Assembly (NCBI RefSeq): GCF_009017255.1
Contig: NZ_WBZB01000040.1
Location: 1-64,000 of the forward strand
Length of the DNA: 64,000 bases
DNA from: Alkaliphilus serpentinus
GTDB taxonomy: Bacteria; Bacillota; Clostridia; Peptostreptococcales; Natronincolaceae
Direction of reading: 5' to 3'
Shown here: piece by piece, positions 34,631-43,419 of the stretch
How positions within the stretch are numbered: the first letter of the stretch is position 1
Layout: each line of letters begins with the position of its first letter
Translations under genes and position numbers: made by a program
The notes under the pieces: generated by a model
The model's input: only the letters and a program-made list of their open reading frames with translations
What the model was told of the DNA's origin: nothing
Databases searched by the model: none

Positions 34631-36310
34631 CTAATCTAAGCTGTAGGCTACCTTCAATAATTCCTCAATTGAGGTAACGCCCTTTAAAACCAATTCTCTA
34701 CAGCTGTCCTTTAATGTTGTCATTCCATTTTTTTCTGCTTCATCTCTAATCTCATCAATTGAAGCGCCTCTATCAATCAAAGCCCTTATCCCCTTTGAAA
34801 TAGCCATTACCTCATGTACAGCAATTCTACCTTTGTATCCAGTATTGTTGCAGGTGTTACAGCCTTTACCAGTATAAAGCTTGGTTCCTCTTTCTAGGTT
34901 TAGGATCTTCATTTCCTTTTCTGTAGTGGTATACTGAGATTTACAGTCTTCACAGAGTCTTTTAACCAAACGTTGTGCAACAACCCCCACCATCGAAGAA
35001 GAAACGAGATATGAGTCCACACCCATATCCATTAATCTAGCAACCGTTGATGCTGTATCATTTGTATGCATAGTACTTAGTACTAAATGTCCGGTTATTG
35101 CTGCCCTAACAGCAATCTGTGCGGTTTCTGAATCCCTAATTTCACCAATCATAATAATATCAGGGTCTTGTCTAAGTATCGATTTTAATCCATTTGCAAA
35201 GGTTAGTCCTGCCTTGTTATTTACTTGTACCTGTGAAATACCCTCCAATTGGTATTCCACAGGATCTTCAACGGTTATGATGTTTTTTTCAATTTTATTT
35301 AACTCCCTTAATACTGTATATAGGGTTGTACTTTTACCACTGCCAGTTGGTCCAGTTACTAGCACGATTCCATTGGGATTTTTAATAATTCCATCAAATA
35401 TAGCCAAATTATTATCTGTAAAGCCCAATTGGGTTTTTGTCACTAAAAAGTTTCCCCTATTTAAAAGTCTAATAACAATTTTTTCACCGAATACAGTTGG
35501 TAGAATGGATATCCTTAAATCTACCTCTACTCCATCAACCGACATCTCTACCCTACCGTCTTGTGGAATTCGTTTTTCAGCTATATCCATTTTTCCCATA
35601 ATCTTTATTCTTGTTACTATGGCAGAATGAGTAGACATGGAGGGTGTCATAATCTCCTGTAGATCACCATCAATTCTAAAACGTACCCTTATGAATCTTT
35701 CAAAGGGCTCTATATGTATATCACTGGCATTATATTTTATCCCTTGCTTGATGATAGAATTAACCAGTTTTACAACAGGAGCATTTTTTATAGCACTTAA
35801 TACCTCTTCATCAATGTTCTCGATATCCTCTAAGTTATATTGCTCTTTAAACTCTTCTATAGCCTTCTCTGCACTTTGCTTTTCATAATATTTTTCAATG
35901 GCAGCCACAATTGATGTAGAGGAGGCTATTACAGGCTCCACCTCCATTTTTGTGGCTATTTTGATATCATCTATGGCAAAAATATTAAGGGGATCTGACA
36001 TAGCTACCACCAGCTTACCCCTTGAAATCTTTATGGGCATTAACAGGTGTCTTCTTGCCAACTTTTCTCCAACCAACTTAATAACCTCTGTGTCTATATA
36101 GTACTTTTCTAGGTCGACATGAGGAATTCCTAATTGAAATTCTAAAACCTCAATCATAGCTTTTTCTTCAATAAATCCCTTTTCAATTAAAACTTCACCC
36201 AGCTTCTTACCGGTAGATTTTTGTAGTTCTAACGCTCTCTTCAGGCTTTCATGGGTAATAATTCCGGATTCTACCAAAATATCCCCTAACCTTTTTCTAA
36301 TTATTGCCAT
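34631..36310 (-). CDS. pilB: Type IV pilus extension ATPase PilB
   Basis: PilB (GspE family) powers pilus assembly. The 559 residues have an N-terminal GspE domain (KRLGDILVESGIITHESLKR, about 1-150) and a RecA-like core with GPTGSGKST near 322, QDPDIIMIGEIRDSETA near 388 and HLVLSTMHTNDTAS. A zinc motif follows, with CEDC near 456 and CNTC near 485. It is the first gene of the pil operon, whose upstream region contains no clear riboswitch. Confidence 0.97.
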   Translation of the reverse strand: MAIIRKRLGDILVESGIITHESLKRALELQKSTGKKLGEVLIEKGFIEEKAMIEVLEFQLGIPHVDLEKYYIDTEVIKLVGEKLARRHLLMPIKISRGKLVVAMSDPLNIFAIDDIKIATKMEVEPVIASSTSIVAAIEKYYEKQSAEKAIEEFKEQYNLEDIENIDEEVLSAIKNAPVVKLVNSIIKQGIKYNASDIHIEPFERFIRVRFRIDGDLQEIMTPSMSTHSAIVTRIKIMGKMDIAEKRIPQDGRVEMSVDGVEVDLRISILPTVFGEKIVIRLLNRGNFLVTKTQLGFTDNNLAIFDGIIKNPNGIVLVTGPTGSGKSTTLYTVLRELNKIEKNIITVEDPVEYQLEGISQVQVNNKAGLTFANGLKSILRQDPDIIMIGEIRDSETAQIAVRAAITGHLVLSTMHTNDTASTVARLMDMGVDSYLVSSSMVGVVAQRLVKRLCEDCKSQYTTTEKEMKILNLERGTKLYTGKGCNTCNNTGYKGRIAVHEVMAISKGIRALIDRGASIDEIRDEAEKNGMTTLKDSCRELVLKGVTSIEELLKVAYSLD

Positions 36311-36511
36311 AAAAAATCCCCCGTTTTAATTTATTGGTACTACTAGATTCGTATAAACTCATTAGGCTTCATTTATAGTATTTATAGGCATATAGTCCTA
36401 TTTTTACTAATATAAAATATTCTCTTTAATTTGCCAAATTCCTTCATTTTATTTTACATATGTTGAAAATTATATAGAAAAAACAGTTTAAACCTCTAAT
36501 TAACTCGAATA

Positions 36512-36548
36512 ATAAAGGCCCTGACCAATTATAGTCAAAGCCTTTAAA
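36512..36548 (-). terminator. Probable terminator after yqeG
   Basis: AAAGGC...GCCTTT with an inner CTGAC/GTCA stem could fold in this 284-base gap between yqeG and pilB. The minus-strand tail is only TTTATTATT. The rest of the gap (36311-36594) shows no gene. Confidence 0.45.
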
Positions 36549-36594
36549 TTGTAAGTTTTTTGTATACTTGCTAGTTTGCTAATGAAATTATCAA

Positions 36595-37101
36595 CTAGAT
36601 ATCTCCCCTATGGCTAGGAATCACCCGCTTAAGGACATGTCTTTCCACTTTTCTTACAAGGGTTGTCCACCAAAATTCTTTACTCTCAATTGGAATCACC
36701 AATATTGTAAATAGTCCCATTCTGTTTCCACCGAGGACATCGGTAAAAATTTGATCACCAATGACTGCGGTATTCTTTAGATTAGACTTCATTAGCCCCA
36801 TGGCCTTTTTAAAAGCTCCCCTTCGAGGCTTAGTAGCCCTATGGATGGCTGGTAGCTTAAGTTCTTCATTGAAGGTTACTACCCTATCCTCTGTATTATT
36901 AGAAACCAAACAAACATCAAAGCCCTGCTCCTTAAGCTTTAATAGCCACTTTTTTGTATCTTCACTGGCAAACTTAATATCCCAGGCAACAAGGGTATTG
37001 TCAATATCAATAATTAATCCCTTAATTCCTCTCTCCTTTAGCGTATCAAGGTTTAGTTGAAATATTGAATCAACAAATAAATCAGGAGTTAATAGCTTCA
37101 T
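36595..37101 (-). CDS. yqeG: YqeG-family HAD phosphatase
   Basis: This HAD-superfamily phosphatase of the YqeG/Gep4 type, related to phosphatidylglycerophosphatases, has an unproven substrate in this species. The 168 residues contain motif I LIIDIDNTLVAWD near residue 31, CLVSNNTEDR near 64 and the lysine/aspartate motifs RATKPRRGAFKKAM and AVIGDQIFTDVLGGNRMG. It is downstream of the YvyF-like gene. Confidence 0.92.
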   Translation of the reverse strand: MKLLTPDLFVDSIFQLNLDTLKERGIKGLIIDIDNTLVAWDIKFASEDTKKWLLKLKEQGFDVCLVSNNTEDRVVTFNEELKLPAIHRATKPRRGAFKKAMGLMKSNLKNTAVIGDQIFTDVLGGNRMGLFTILVIPIESKEFWWTTLVRKVERHVLKRVIPSHRGDI

Positions 37102-37155
37102 TTATATCACCTCTTTTTACTATATCTATATTATACCCAAATTTAATCATGTGAT

Positions 37156-37584
37156 TTATCTATAGGTTCTAAACCTCATCTTCCCAGTTTCCTTTATGTC
37201 GATTTTATTTGAAGCTAAATCTTCCTTAGCCTTGTCTAAACTCCTAATCATCTCTATTTCACAAGGAGGACAGAATTTATGATGGGCAGAAAGAAGTAAA
37301 CAGCCACATTTTGCGCATTCTAAATTTAAGAATTCATTGGGTATCTCTATCAACCTTCCATCCTTTATATAGTTGTTAATAATATGCATTGATATACCAA
37401 GCCTTTGCTGTATTTCAAAGGAGGTTGATGCGGGATATTCTTTGAGATAATCTCTAATTTTATCAAAGGTTTCTTCGACCTTTCTAAAACATGCTTCACA
37501 ATAATTATGTAGGGAATTTTCATGTAACGGAGCTCTACACTTCCTACACACCTTAATTTTTATTTGACCAGATTCCTTTTTCAT
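37156..37584 (-). CDS. YvyF-like (TIGR03826-type) zinc protein
   Basis: This 142-residue protein resembles the flagellar-operon protein YvyF of Bacillus. An N-terminal zinc-ribbon-like CRKCRAPLHENSLHNYCEAC is followed by a helix-turn-helix (SFEIQQRLGISMHIINNYIKDG) and a second Cys cluster (CAKCGCLL...CPPCE). No flagellar genes are in this window, so its role may differ. DNA or RNA binding is possible from the HTH. Confidence 0.75.
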   Translation of the reverse strand: MKKESGQIKIKVCRKCRAPLHENSLHNYCEACFRKVEETFDKIRDYLKEYPASTSFEIQQRLGISMHIINNYIKDGRLIEIPNEFLNLECAKCGCLLLSAHHKFCPPCEIEMIRSLDKAKEDLASNKIDIKETGKMRFRTYR

Positions 37585-37715
37585 TTAAACCATCCTCACA
37601 TATTATAGCATAGTTCGTAAAATTATCATATGTTTGAAGGTATTGCAGGCTATTGACTAATAAAACCTTATATGACTTTTTCTTTTACTTATATCTTCAT
37701 TCTATTCTATTAGGA

Positions 37716-37748
37716 AAACCTGAACAATAGGTGCTCAGGTTTATTTTT
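37716..37748 (-). terminator. Terminator of dcd
   Basis: AAACCTGA/TCAGGTTT (8 bp, 11-base loop at 37716-37742) has T-rich sequence on either strand. It directly follows the dcd stop. Confidence 0.6.
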
Positions 37749-37753
37749 TATGA

Positions 37754-38275
37754 TTATTTTGCAAAATCCTTGTACAATAGGCTTGGCTGTATACCGATAT
37801 TATTTTGATATTTGTTACTTTTATACCTATCATATTCTCCTTCAATGGTGTGATAGAATATTTGACAGATTTCCACACCTGGATAAACCTTAATAGGATG
37901 AACACAGAATATTTCTAAGGTCCAATAACCGTTAAAGCCTACATCTCCGAATCCAGCAGTAACGTGAACAAATAGTCCTAATCTGCCAATTGAAGATCTT
38001 CCCTCCAGCATTGGAACACAGCCTTCTGTTCTAGTATGTTCAAGGGTTCTCCCTAAATAGAGCTTTCCAGCCTCCAGCAATAACCCTTCCGCTGGGATAA
38101 TAAGCTTTTCAGCTTTGTTTTCTTTTTTCATATCTAAAGTTGTCTCTTGGTAGACAAGTAATTCATTATGTAGCCTAAGATTATAGCTATTGGGATTCAA
38201 TTGATCATCACTATAGGGCTCTATAAATATTTCTTTACCTAATCTTTTTTTAATTTCCTTACCAGAAAGAATCAT
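37754..38275 (-). CDS. dcd: dCTP deaminase
   Basis: Dcd deaminates dCTP to dUTP for thymidylate synthesis. The 173-residue form starts at the ATG at 38275 (GGGAG eight bases upstream). Motifs are the active-site EGRSSIGRLGLFVHVTAGFGD near residue 94 and QLNPNSYNLRL near 26. Its length is somewhat short for E. coli Dcd (193) but normal for Clostridia. Bifunctional dCTP deaminase/dUTPase is possible. Confidence 0.9.
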   Translation of the reverse strand: MILSGKEIKKRLGKEIFIEPYSDDQLNPNSYNLRLHNELLVYQETTLDMKKENKAEKLIIPAEGLLLEAGKLYLGRTLEHTRTEGCVPMLEGRSSIGRLGLFVHVTAGFGDVGFNGYWTLEIFCVHPIKVYPGVEICQIFYHTIEGEYDRYKSNKYQNNIGIQPSLLYKDFAK

Positions 38276-38530
38276 AGCCAAATCTCCCATCTTATATAAA
38301 TTTATTTAATAATTCTACAAAGTAATATAAAATCCTTTATAATATTTTTAATCAACTTTGGCTTATAAGTATTTTAATGTCCCTAAATAATTGTAAAACC
38401 TATTATATCCATCATTATTCCTAGTTTTTATAATTTATTAAATATGTTATAATCATACTTGTAGTAGAAAATTTATAAACATACTAAGAAAACTTTAATT
38501 AACCTATATATTTTTTCGGAGGCATCACCT

Positions 38531-39268
38531 ATGAAGAAAATAAAACAAAATATCATTTTAGGTTTCCTGTTACTTTTGCTTGGTTTTATTATAGCTGCAC
38601 AATTTCAAAATGTTAGAAAGGTAATAGGAGAAGACCTTTTATCAGTATCTAAAGCTAGACAGCTACTAAAGGAATTAAATGAAATCTCTGAAGAAAAAAC
38701 TGCTATACAAGAAGAGATTTCAAAATTGGAGGGTGAGATAAAAAAGCTTGAAGAATCCGAGATGGCAGAAAGCTATATTATACAGAATTTACAAAATGAA
38801 TTGTCTAAGTATCAAATTTTTGCTGGCACCAGAACCCTTGAAGGACCTGGCATAGTGGTTACAATTTCAGAACCTTCTGTAGAAACTGATGATGCTGAAG
38901 ATTCCTTTTATTATGATGACTCAATTGTCGTTTACTACAAATACCTTCTAGGCATTATTAATGATTTAAATATTGCTGGTGCTGAAGCAATAACTATAAA
39001 TGATCAAAGGTATTTGGCTACAACAGAAATTCGACCTAATGTAGATAATTTAATAATTAATGGAGTGCCTGTAACCCCACCTATTAATATAGCTGCCATT
39101 GGCGATCCTGATGAGTTGGAAGCTACAATGAATATCCCCTTTGGTTTAATTCAAGAAGAAATAAAGCTCTATACAAATTTACAGGTTAATGTTAAACGAC
39201 ATAACAATATTGTTGTACCAAGGTATAGCAGAGTTCAAGGCTTTCAGTATGCAAAACCAATAGAATAA
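38531..39268 (+). CDS. DUF881 family membrane-anchored protein
   Basis: This 245-residue protein with one N-terminal membrane helix (about 7-25), a coiled coil (about 40-90, EISEEKTAIQEEISKLEGE) and the C-terminal DUF881 domain (LEGPGIVVTISEP, NDLNIAGAEAITINDQRYLA). Family members such as YlxW/YlxX lie near division genes in other bacteria. Role unknown. It is a lone plus-strand gene here, with TATAAT at 38447. Confidence 0.88.
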   Translation: MKKIKQNIILGFLLLLLGFIIAAQFQNVRKVIGEDLLSVSKARQLLKELNEISEEKTAIQEEISKLEGEIKKLEESEMAESYIIQNLQNELSKYQIFAGTRTLEGPGIVVTISEPSVETDDAEDSFYYDDSIVVYYKYLLGIINDLNIAGAEAITINDQRYLATTEIRPNVDNLIINGVPVTPPINIAAIGDPDELEATMNIPFGLIQEEIKLYTNLQVNVKRHNNIVVPRYSRVQGFQYAKPIE

Positions 39269-39282
39269 TATCATTCTTAAAA

Positions 39283-39348
39283 AATTAAAAAGATTCTTTC
39301 CTATTTAAATTGAGCTATCCTCAATTATAAAATCTGAAAGAGTTTTTT
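39283..39348 (+). terminator. Terminator after DUF881 gene
   Basis: The stretch contains AATTGAG/CTCAATT (7-bp stem) nested in CTTTC/GAAAG and is followed by nine T. It is oriented for the plus strand. Confidence 0.65.
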
Positions 39349-39395
39349 TTTAGGCTAATATTTCATCATTCCCACTATCGGAATAAGCATAAACA

Positions 39396-39743
39396 TCATT
39401 CCTCCCGAAGGTTCTTTAGGTCAGCTTCTATACTCCATCCCTTTTCTTTACATATGGCTTCAAAATAACGAATCACCTCATTAACCCTAGAGGTTTCAGC
39501 ACCCAATGTAAAGCCAAATAATCCAGTTCCACCGCCACCAGCAATGATATCAATTATACAAATATTATCACCTTGAAGCTTTATAATAAAGCTGGATAGT
39601 AGGTTGGAGTCGTTTCGTAAATAGTACTTTTCGCTATAATAAACGTAAACATTAGCTGAGGGCTGAAATTTAAAATCTCCCTCTACCATATCAATAATCT
39701 CACCAACCCTCTCACCCTCAATTCTAATACTATATGCATCCAT
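39396..39743 (-). CDS. Hypothetical protein
   Basis: I do not recognise this 115-residue protein. The ATG at 39743 is chosen because AAGGGAGG precedes it by 7 bases. It looks soluble, with alternating beta and helix, a glycine-rich IIAGGGGTGLFGFTLGAE near residue 67, and an acidic/lysine C-terminus. Upstream is a GNAT gene that ends 19 bases away, so the two are probably cotranscribed. Confidence 0.65.
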   Translation of the reverse strand: MDAYSIRIEGERVGEIIDMVEGDFKFQPSANVYVYYSEKYYLRNDSNLLSSFIIKLQGDNICIIDIIAGGGGTGLFGFTLGAETSRVNEVIRYFEAICKEKGWSIEADLKNLREE

Positions 39744-39762
39744 CTCTAGCCCTCCCTTATAA

Positions 39763-40290
39763 TTATCGTGCATATTCATGGCTTAAAATGGAATACACTA
39801 GTGAATCCTTAAAGCTACCCCTAACAAAAATATTCTCCCTAAGAATCCCTTCCTTTTTCATTCCAAGCTTCTTCATAACAGCTTCAGAACCTGTGTTTTC
39901 AGGTCTGCAAAATGCATAAATTCTGTGGGCCTTTAGATATTTAAATCCTAATTCCAAAAGGGCTGTAGCTGCCTCTGATGCGTAACCCTGCCTCCAATAC
40001 TCAGAGTCCAGACAGTAACCAATTTCACAATTCGTGTCCCTTTGGTGAATACCACAACCACCTATTAATGTATGATTTTTCTTTAGTATAATGGCAAATT
40101 CAAAGTCTCTTCTATTTTCTTGTTTTTCCATATCTCTTGCCATTTTTATATAATTCTTCGTTTCTTCCTCGGTATTTGGCCCCCAGTCCATATATTTTAT
40201 AACTTCAGGCTTTACGGCGTATCTATGTACACAAAGCCAATCCTCTACTTCAAAATCTCTAATAATTAATCTATTGGTTTGAATTTGCAT
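39763..40290 (-). CDS. GNAT acetyltransferase (RimJ/RimL type)
   Basis: This N-acetyltransferase of the RimJ/RimL group has 175 residues. Recognisable parts are LIIRDFEVEDW near 8, the acetyl-CoA segment SEYWRQGYASEAATALLELGF near 96, and the C-terminal NTGSEAVMKKLGMKKEGILRE near 130. These enzymes acetylate ribosomal proteins or small amines. The substrate here is unknown. Confidence 0.88.
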   Translation of the reverse strand: MQIQTNRLIIRDFEVEDWLCVHRYAVKPEVIKYMDWGPNTEEETKNYIKMARDMEKQENRRDFEFAIILKKNHTLIGGCGIHQRDTNCEIGYCLDSEYWRQGYASEAATALLELGFKYLKAHRIYAFCRPENTGSEAVMKKLGMKKEGILRENIFVRGSFKDSLVYSILSHEYAR

Positions 40291-40432
40291 ATTATCCCCC
40301 TTTTTAATCTATTTCTTGTTAAAGAAATCCCAAAACCTTCCTTCTTGCACCATAATATGGTCAGCCCCCATTATCAATAATACCTTCTTGTTTTCTTTGA
40401 AATCCTAGATAACTTTATTATTTTGAAGGACC

Positions 40433-41413
40433 TTACTCTTTAATCTCCTTTATAACAGAATCGGGTAAGACGTTAAATAATGGGCTTACAGATTCTCTTC
40501 TATGAATTCTCATGATTGCTTCAGCAAACAAAGGTGCAACTGAAAGAGTTTTAATTTTATTGCTTGTAGATATTAATGGGTTATAAACTGAGTCTGTTGC
40601 TACTAATTCTTCTATTGGGCTATTCTCAATCTTTTCGATTCCCTCCTTACTTAGAAGGTTGTGGGATAAGCAGGCAATGATTTTTTTAGCCCCCTTATCT
40701 TTTAAAGCCCTTGCCAAATCTACTAAGGTGCCTCCTGATAAACTAAAATCATCCACGATGATGGTGTTTTTGCCTGCTACATCACCAATAATTTCAAGGA
40801 TTTCAGCCTTTTCATTATGTTCTTTGCGGGTTTTATCCCCAATGGCTACAGAGGTTTTTAAATAATCTGCATATTTTCTTGCTTGTTTAGCGAAGCCTGC
40901 ATCTGGAGATACAACAATTATATCCTCCAATTGTAGACTTTTAATATACTCACATATTAGTGGTAGTGCAAATAGATGGTCTACCGGCTTCTTAAAAAAG
41001 CCTTGTACCTGTGGACTATGTAAATCCATAGTAACAACCCTGTCAGCCCCTGCAAGTTCTATACTTTCAGCACAAACCCTTGCCCTAATTGAGACCCTAG
41101 GTTCATCCTTTTTATCAGCTTTAGCATAGCTGAAATATGGAATGATGGCTGTAACGGAGTTTGCACTTGCTCTTTTGAAGGCATCCATCCAAAATAGTAT
41201 TTCAACAAACTCATCATTGGGTTTAAGGCCTATTGGCTGTACTAAATAAACATCCTTATCTCTAACAGTTTCGCCGGCCTTAACATAGGTGTTTCCTTCC
41301 GAAAAGGTAATTACTTGAGATATGCCTAGCTGGGTACCCATATAATTACACATTCTTTCTGCAAAAAGTCTACCGCTACTCCCTGCAAATATTTTAATTT
41401 CTCCATTCTGCAT
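40433..41413 (-). CDS. prs: Ribose-phosphate pyrophosphokinase
   Basis: Prs makes PRPP from ribose 5-phosphate and ATP for nucleotide, histidine and tryptophan synthesis. At 326 residues it has family length. Motifs are SGRLFAERMCNYMG, PYFSYAKADKK near 91, the Mg-binding VVTMDLHSPQVQGFF near 128, and the PRPP loop NTIIVDDFSLSGGTL near 213. The loop differs from the usual VDDMIDTAGT and the catalytic flexible loop is DKTRKEHNEKAE instead of KRRxxxN. It may therefore be a divergent class. prs has a consensus promoter. Confidence 0.88.
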   Translation of the reverse strand: MQNGEIKIFAGSSGRLFAERMCNYMGTQLGISQVITFSEGNTYVKAGETVRDKDVYLVQPIGLKPNDEFVEILFWMDAFKRASANSVTAIIPYFSYAKADKKDEPRVSIRARVCAESIELAGADRVVTMDLHSPQVQGFFKKPVDHLFALPLICEYIKSLQLEDIIVVSPDAGFAKQARKYADYLKTSVAIGDKTRKEHNEKAEILEIIGDVAGKNTIIVDDFSLSGGTLVDLARALKDKGAKKIIACLSHNLLSKEGIEKIENSPIEELVATDSVYNPLISTSNKIKTLSVAPLFAEAIMRIHRRESVSPLFNVLPDSVIKEIKE

Positions 41414-41451
41414 TAGTTACAACTTCCTTCCGATTTTTATATAGTAGTTGA

Positions 41452-41480
41452 ATTATACTATAATATCCAATATGAAACAA
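41452..41480 (-). promoter_or_regulatory. Sigma-A-type promoter of prs
   Basis: Minus-strand TTGTTT (41480-41475) and TATAAT (41457-41452) are separated by 17 bases. The predicted start is about 35 bases upstream of the prs ATG. Confidence 0.55.
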
Positions 41481-41564
41481 TAAATTAACGATACATGAAT
41501 ATTGTTTCCTTGCAAAGCTCTGTAATTAGCTTAATATGCCACAAAAAGAAAATTGCTCTATAAG

Positions 41565-41620
41565 AAGTTTTTCAACAGTCTGAGGCCAGTGGTTAACCAC
41601 TGGCCTCGTGTTTTTTTTAT
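41565..41620 (+). terminator. Long palindrome with plus-strand T tract
   Basis: A perfect 13-bp-arm palindrome at 41582-41607 (GAGGCCAGTGGTT and its complement) is followed on the plus strand by GTG and eight T. Both flanking genes, prs and oppA, are on the minus strand, so the T tract faces the wrong way for them. The preceding TTTTTCAACAGTCTGA motif recurs at 49239. Confidence 0.6.
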
Positions 41621-41633
41621 TATCTCCTTTTAA

Positions 41634-43325
41634 TTAGTCTAATAGCTCTGCTCCACTAAAGTCTACAGTACCCAATACACTTCGATCCCAGCCTACAAGC
41701 TTAGGAGAAGCCATCATCATATCTGAGTAGTGATATACAGGGATGATTGGAAGCTCTGTCATAAGAATATCTTGGGCTTCATAAAGAAGGTCAAAGTGTT
41801 CTTTGCCTCTTGTTAATGCTGACTTAGATAATAATTCATCGTACTTAGGATTACTATAATTAGGATCATTATAGGCATTTTCAGTTGTGAAAATACTTAA
41901 TAGTCCCATAGGATCCATAAAGTCTGTTAACCATCCACCACGGGATAATTCATAATCTCCAGCTTTTCTTGTATCTTGGAATACTGCCCATTCTTGGTTC
42001 TCAAGCTTAGTATTTAAACCAAGGTTGGTCTTGAACATTTCTTGAATCATTTCAGCAACTAGCTTATGGTTTTCATTAGTATTATACATAATTGTAAACT
42101 CTGGGAAGCCCTTTCCATCAGGATATCCAGCTTCAGCCAATAGCTTCTTAGCTTCTTCAACTCCACTGTTATCAGTAGGAATTCCATAGTTTCCTGAGGT
42201 TTCAAAAAAGTCCTTACCATCAGCATCTAAGAATCCAGGAGGCACAAACCCTGCTGCTGGAACCTGACCAGCTGCCAAAGTCTCTGTGATTAGTTCTCTA
42301 TCGATAGCCAGGGTTAAAGCTCTTCTTACTCTAACATCCTGCCACATATCAAGATCTAAATTAAAGTTATAGTAATAGGTACCCAATAATGGGAATACAT
42401 AGAAGTTTGGATCTTCTGCTATCAATCTAGGCACTTCAGCTGCTGGAATTGATATAGGAGGTATAAAGTGTAATTCTCCACTTTGATAAGCTTGATAACC
42501 AGTTGCTGTTTCATCAATAAACTTACCTTCAATACCATCTAACTTAACATTATCAGCATTCCAATAATGCTCATTTTTAACTAGAGATAATCCTTCACCA
42601 ATTTTGTAGGAAGTTAATTTAAATGGTCCATTACTAATTGCTAGTTTAGGATCTTTAGCCCATGCTCCATCAGGTCCGGCTTCTACTGAAGATTGCTTAG
42701 TAGGTAGGAAGTGATAGAAGGATAGTAAACTTACAATATAATCGGTAGGAGTATTTAACTTAACCTCTAGGGTATGATCATCTAAAGCTTTAACTCCAAC
42801 ATCATCAAGGGAGCCACCGTTTACGGCTTCAGCTGATCCAACTACATTTGTATACTCCCATATCCAAGCATACTCAGATGCTGTAGCAGGGTCCATACCA
42901 CGCTTCCAAGAGTATACAAAATCATGGGCGGTTAAAGGTGAACCATCAGACCATTTTGATTCTCTTAAATAGAAGGTTACAGTCAAACCGTCAGGTGAAA
43001 CTTCCCAGGATTCAGCAATACCAGGATAAACAGTACCACTTTTTTCCCTTACAAGTCCTTCAAAGGTTTGATTAATAACATCTCCACCATCGCTGGCTCC
43101 ATTAAGAACTGGGTCTATTGTCAAAGGATCTGCACCGATATTCCAGTACATAATAGATAACCCATCATCTTTATCTTCTTCTTCAGCAGGTGATTCTTCT
43201 TCAGTTTCAGAAGGTGTTTCTGCTGGTGGTGCATCTGTTGGATCTTCCGTTTTACTACAGCCAATTAAAGCCATAGAAGATGCTAAGATCAGAACCAAAA
43301 TCAATGCTAACAATCTTTTTTTCAT
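41634..43325 (-). CDS. oppA: Oligopeptide ABC transporter substrate-binding lipoprotein
   Basis: OppA captures extracellular peptides for import. The 563-residue protein has a lipoprotein signal with lipobox cysteine C23 (SSMALIGC), an acidic Pro/Glu-rich linker, and a type 5 solute-binding domain (YVYSWKRGMDPATASEY near 138, NGPFKLTSYKIGEGL near 231, VRVRRALTLAIDRELI near 320). It is the last gene of oppBCDFA, with a short hairpin before it. Confidence 0.92.
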   Translation of the reverse strand: MKKRLLALILVLILASSMALIGCSKTEDPTDAPPAETPSETEEESPAEEEDKDDGLSIMYWNIGADPLTIDPVLNGASDGGDVINQTFEGLVREKSGTVYPGIAESWEVSPDGLTVTFYLRESKWSDGSPLTAHDFVYSWKRGMDPATASEYAWIWEYTNVVGSAEAVNGGSLDDVGVKALDDHTLEVKLNTPTDYIVSLLSFYHFLPTKQSSVEAGPDGAWAKDPKLAISNGPFKLTSYKIGEGLSLVKNEHYWNADNVKLDGIEGKFIDETATGYQAYQSGELHFIPPISIPAAEVPRLIAEDPNFYVFPLLGTYYYNFNLDLDMWQDVRVRRALTLAIDRELITETLAAGQVPAAGFVPPGFLDADGKDFFETSGNYGIPTDNSGVEEAKKLLAEAGYPDGKGFPEFTIMYNTNENHKLVAEMIQEMFKTNLGLNTKLENQEWAVFQDTRKAGDYELSRGGWLTDFMDPMGLLSIFTTENAYNDPNYSNPKYDELLSKSALTRGKEHFDLLYEAQDILMTELPIIPVYHYSDMMMASPKLVGWDRSVLGTVDFSGAELLD

Positions 43326-43365
43326 TCTTTCTCCTCCTTTATTTTTAAAGATGTTTCTATTTTGA

Positions 43366-43378
43366 CCGACGATGTCGG
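43366..43378 (-). promoter_or_regulatory. Intercistronic hairpin between oppF and oppA
   Basis: CCGAC/GTCGG with a 3-base loop lies 40 bases upstream of oppA. It is too T-poor for a terminator. It could stabilise the oppA part of the message, since the binding protein is usually made in excess. Confidence 0.4.
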
Positions 43379-43419
43379 CAAAAAACGGTTTAAATCTAAA
43401 GCTAATATTATTATTATAT

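Noticed and set aside
41582-41607. Palindrome as the opp operon terminator
   Set aside because: The T tract is on the plus strand. The minus strand, carrying opp, has A-rich sequence before and no T run after the hairpin.
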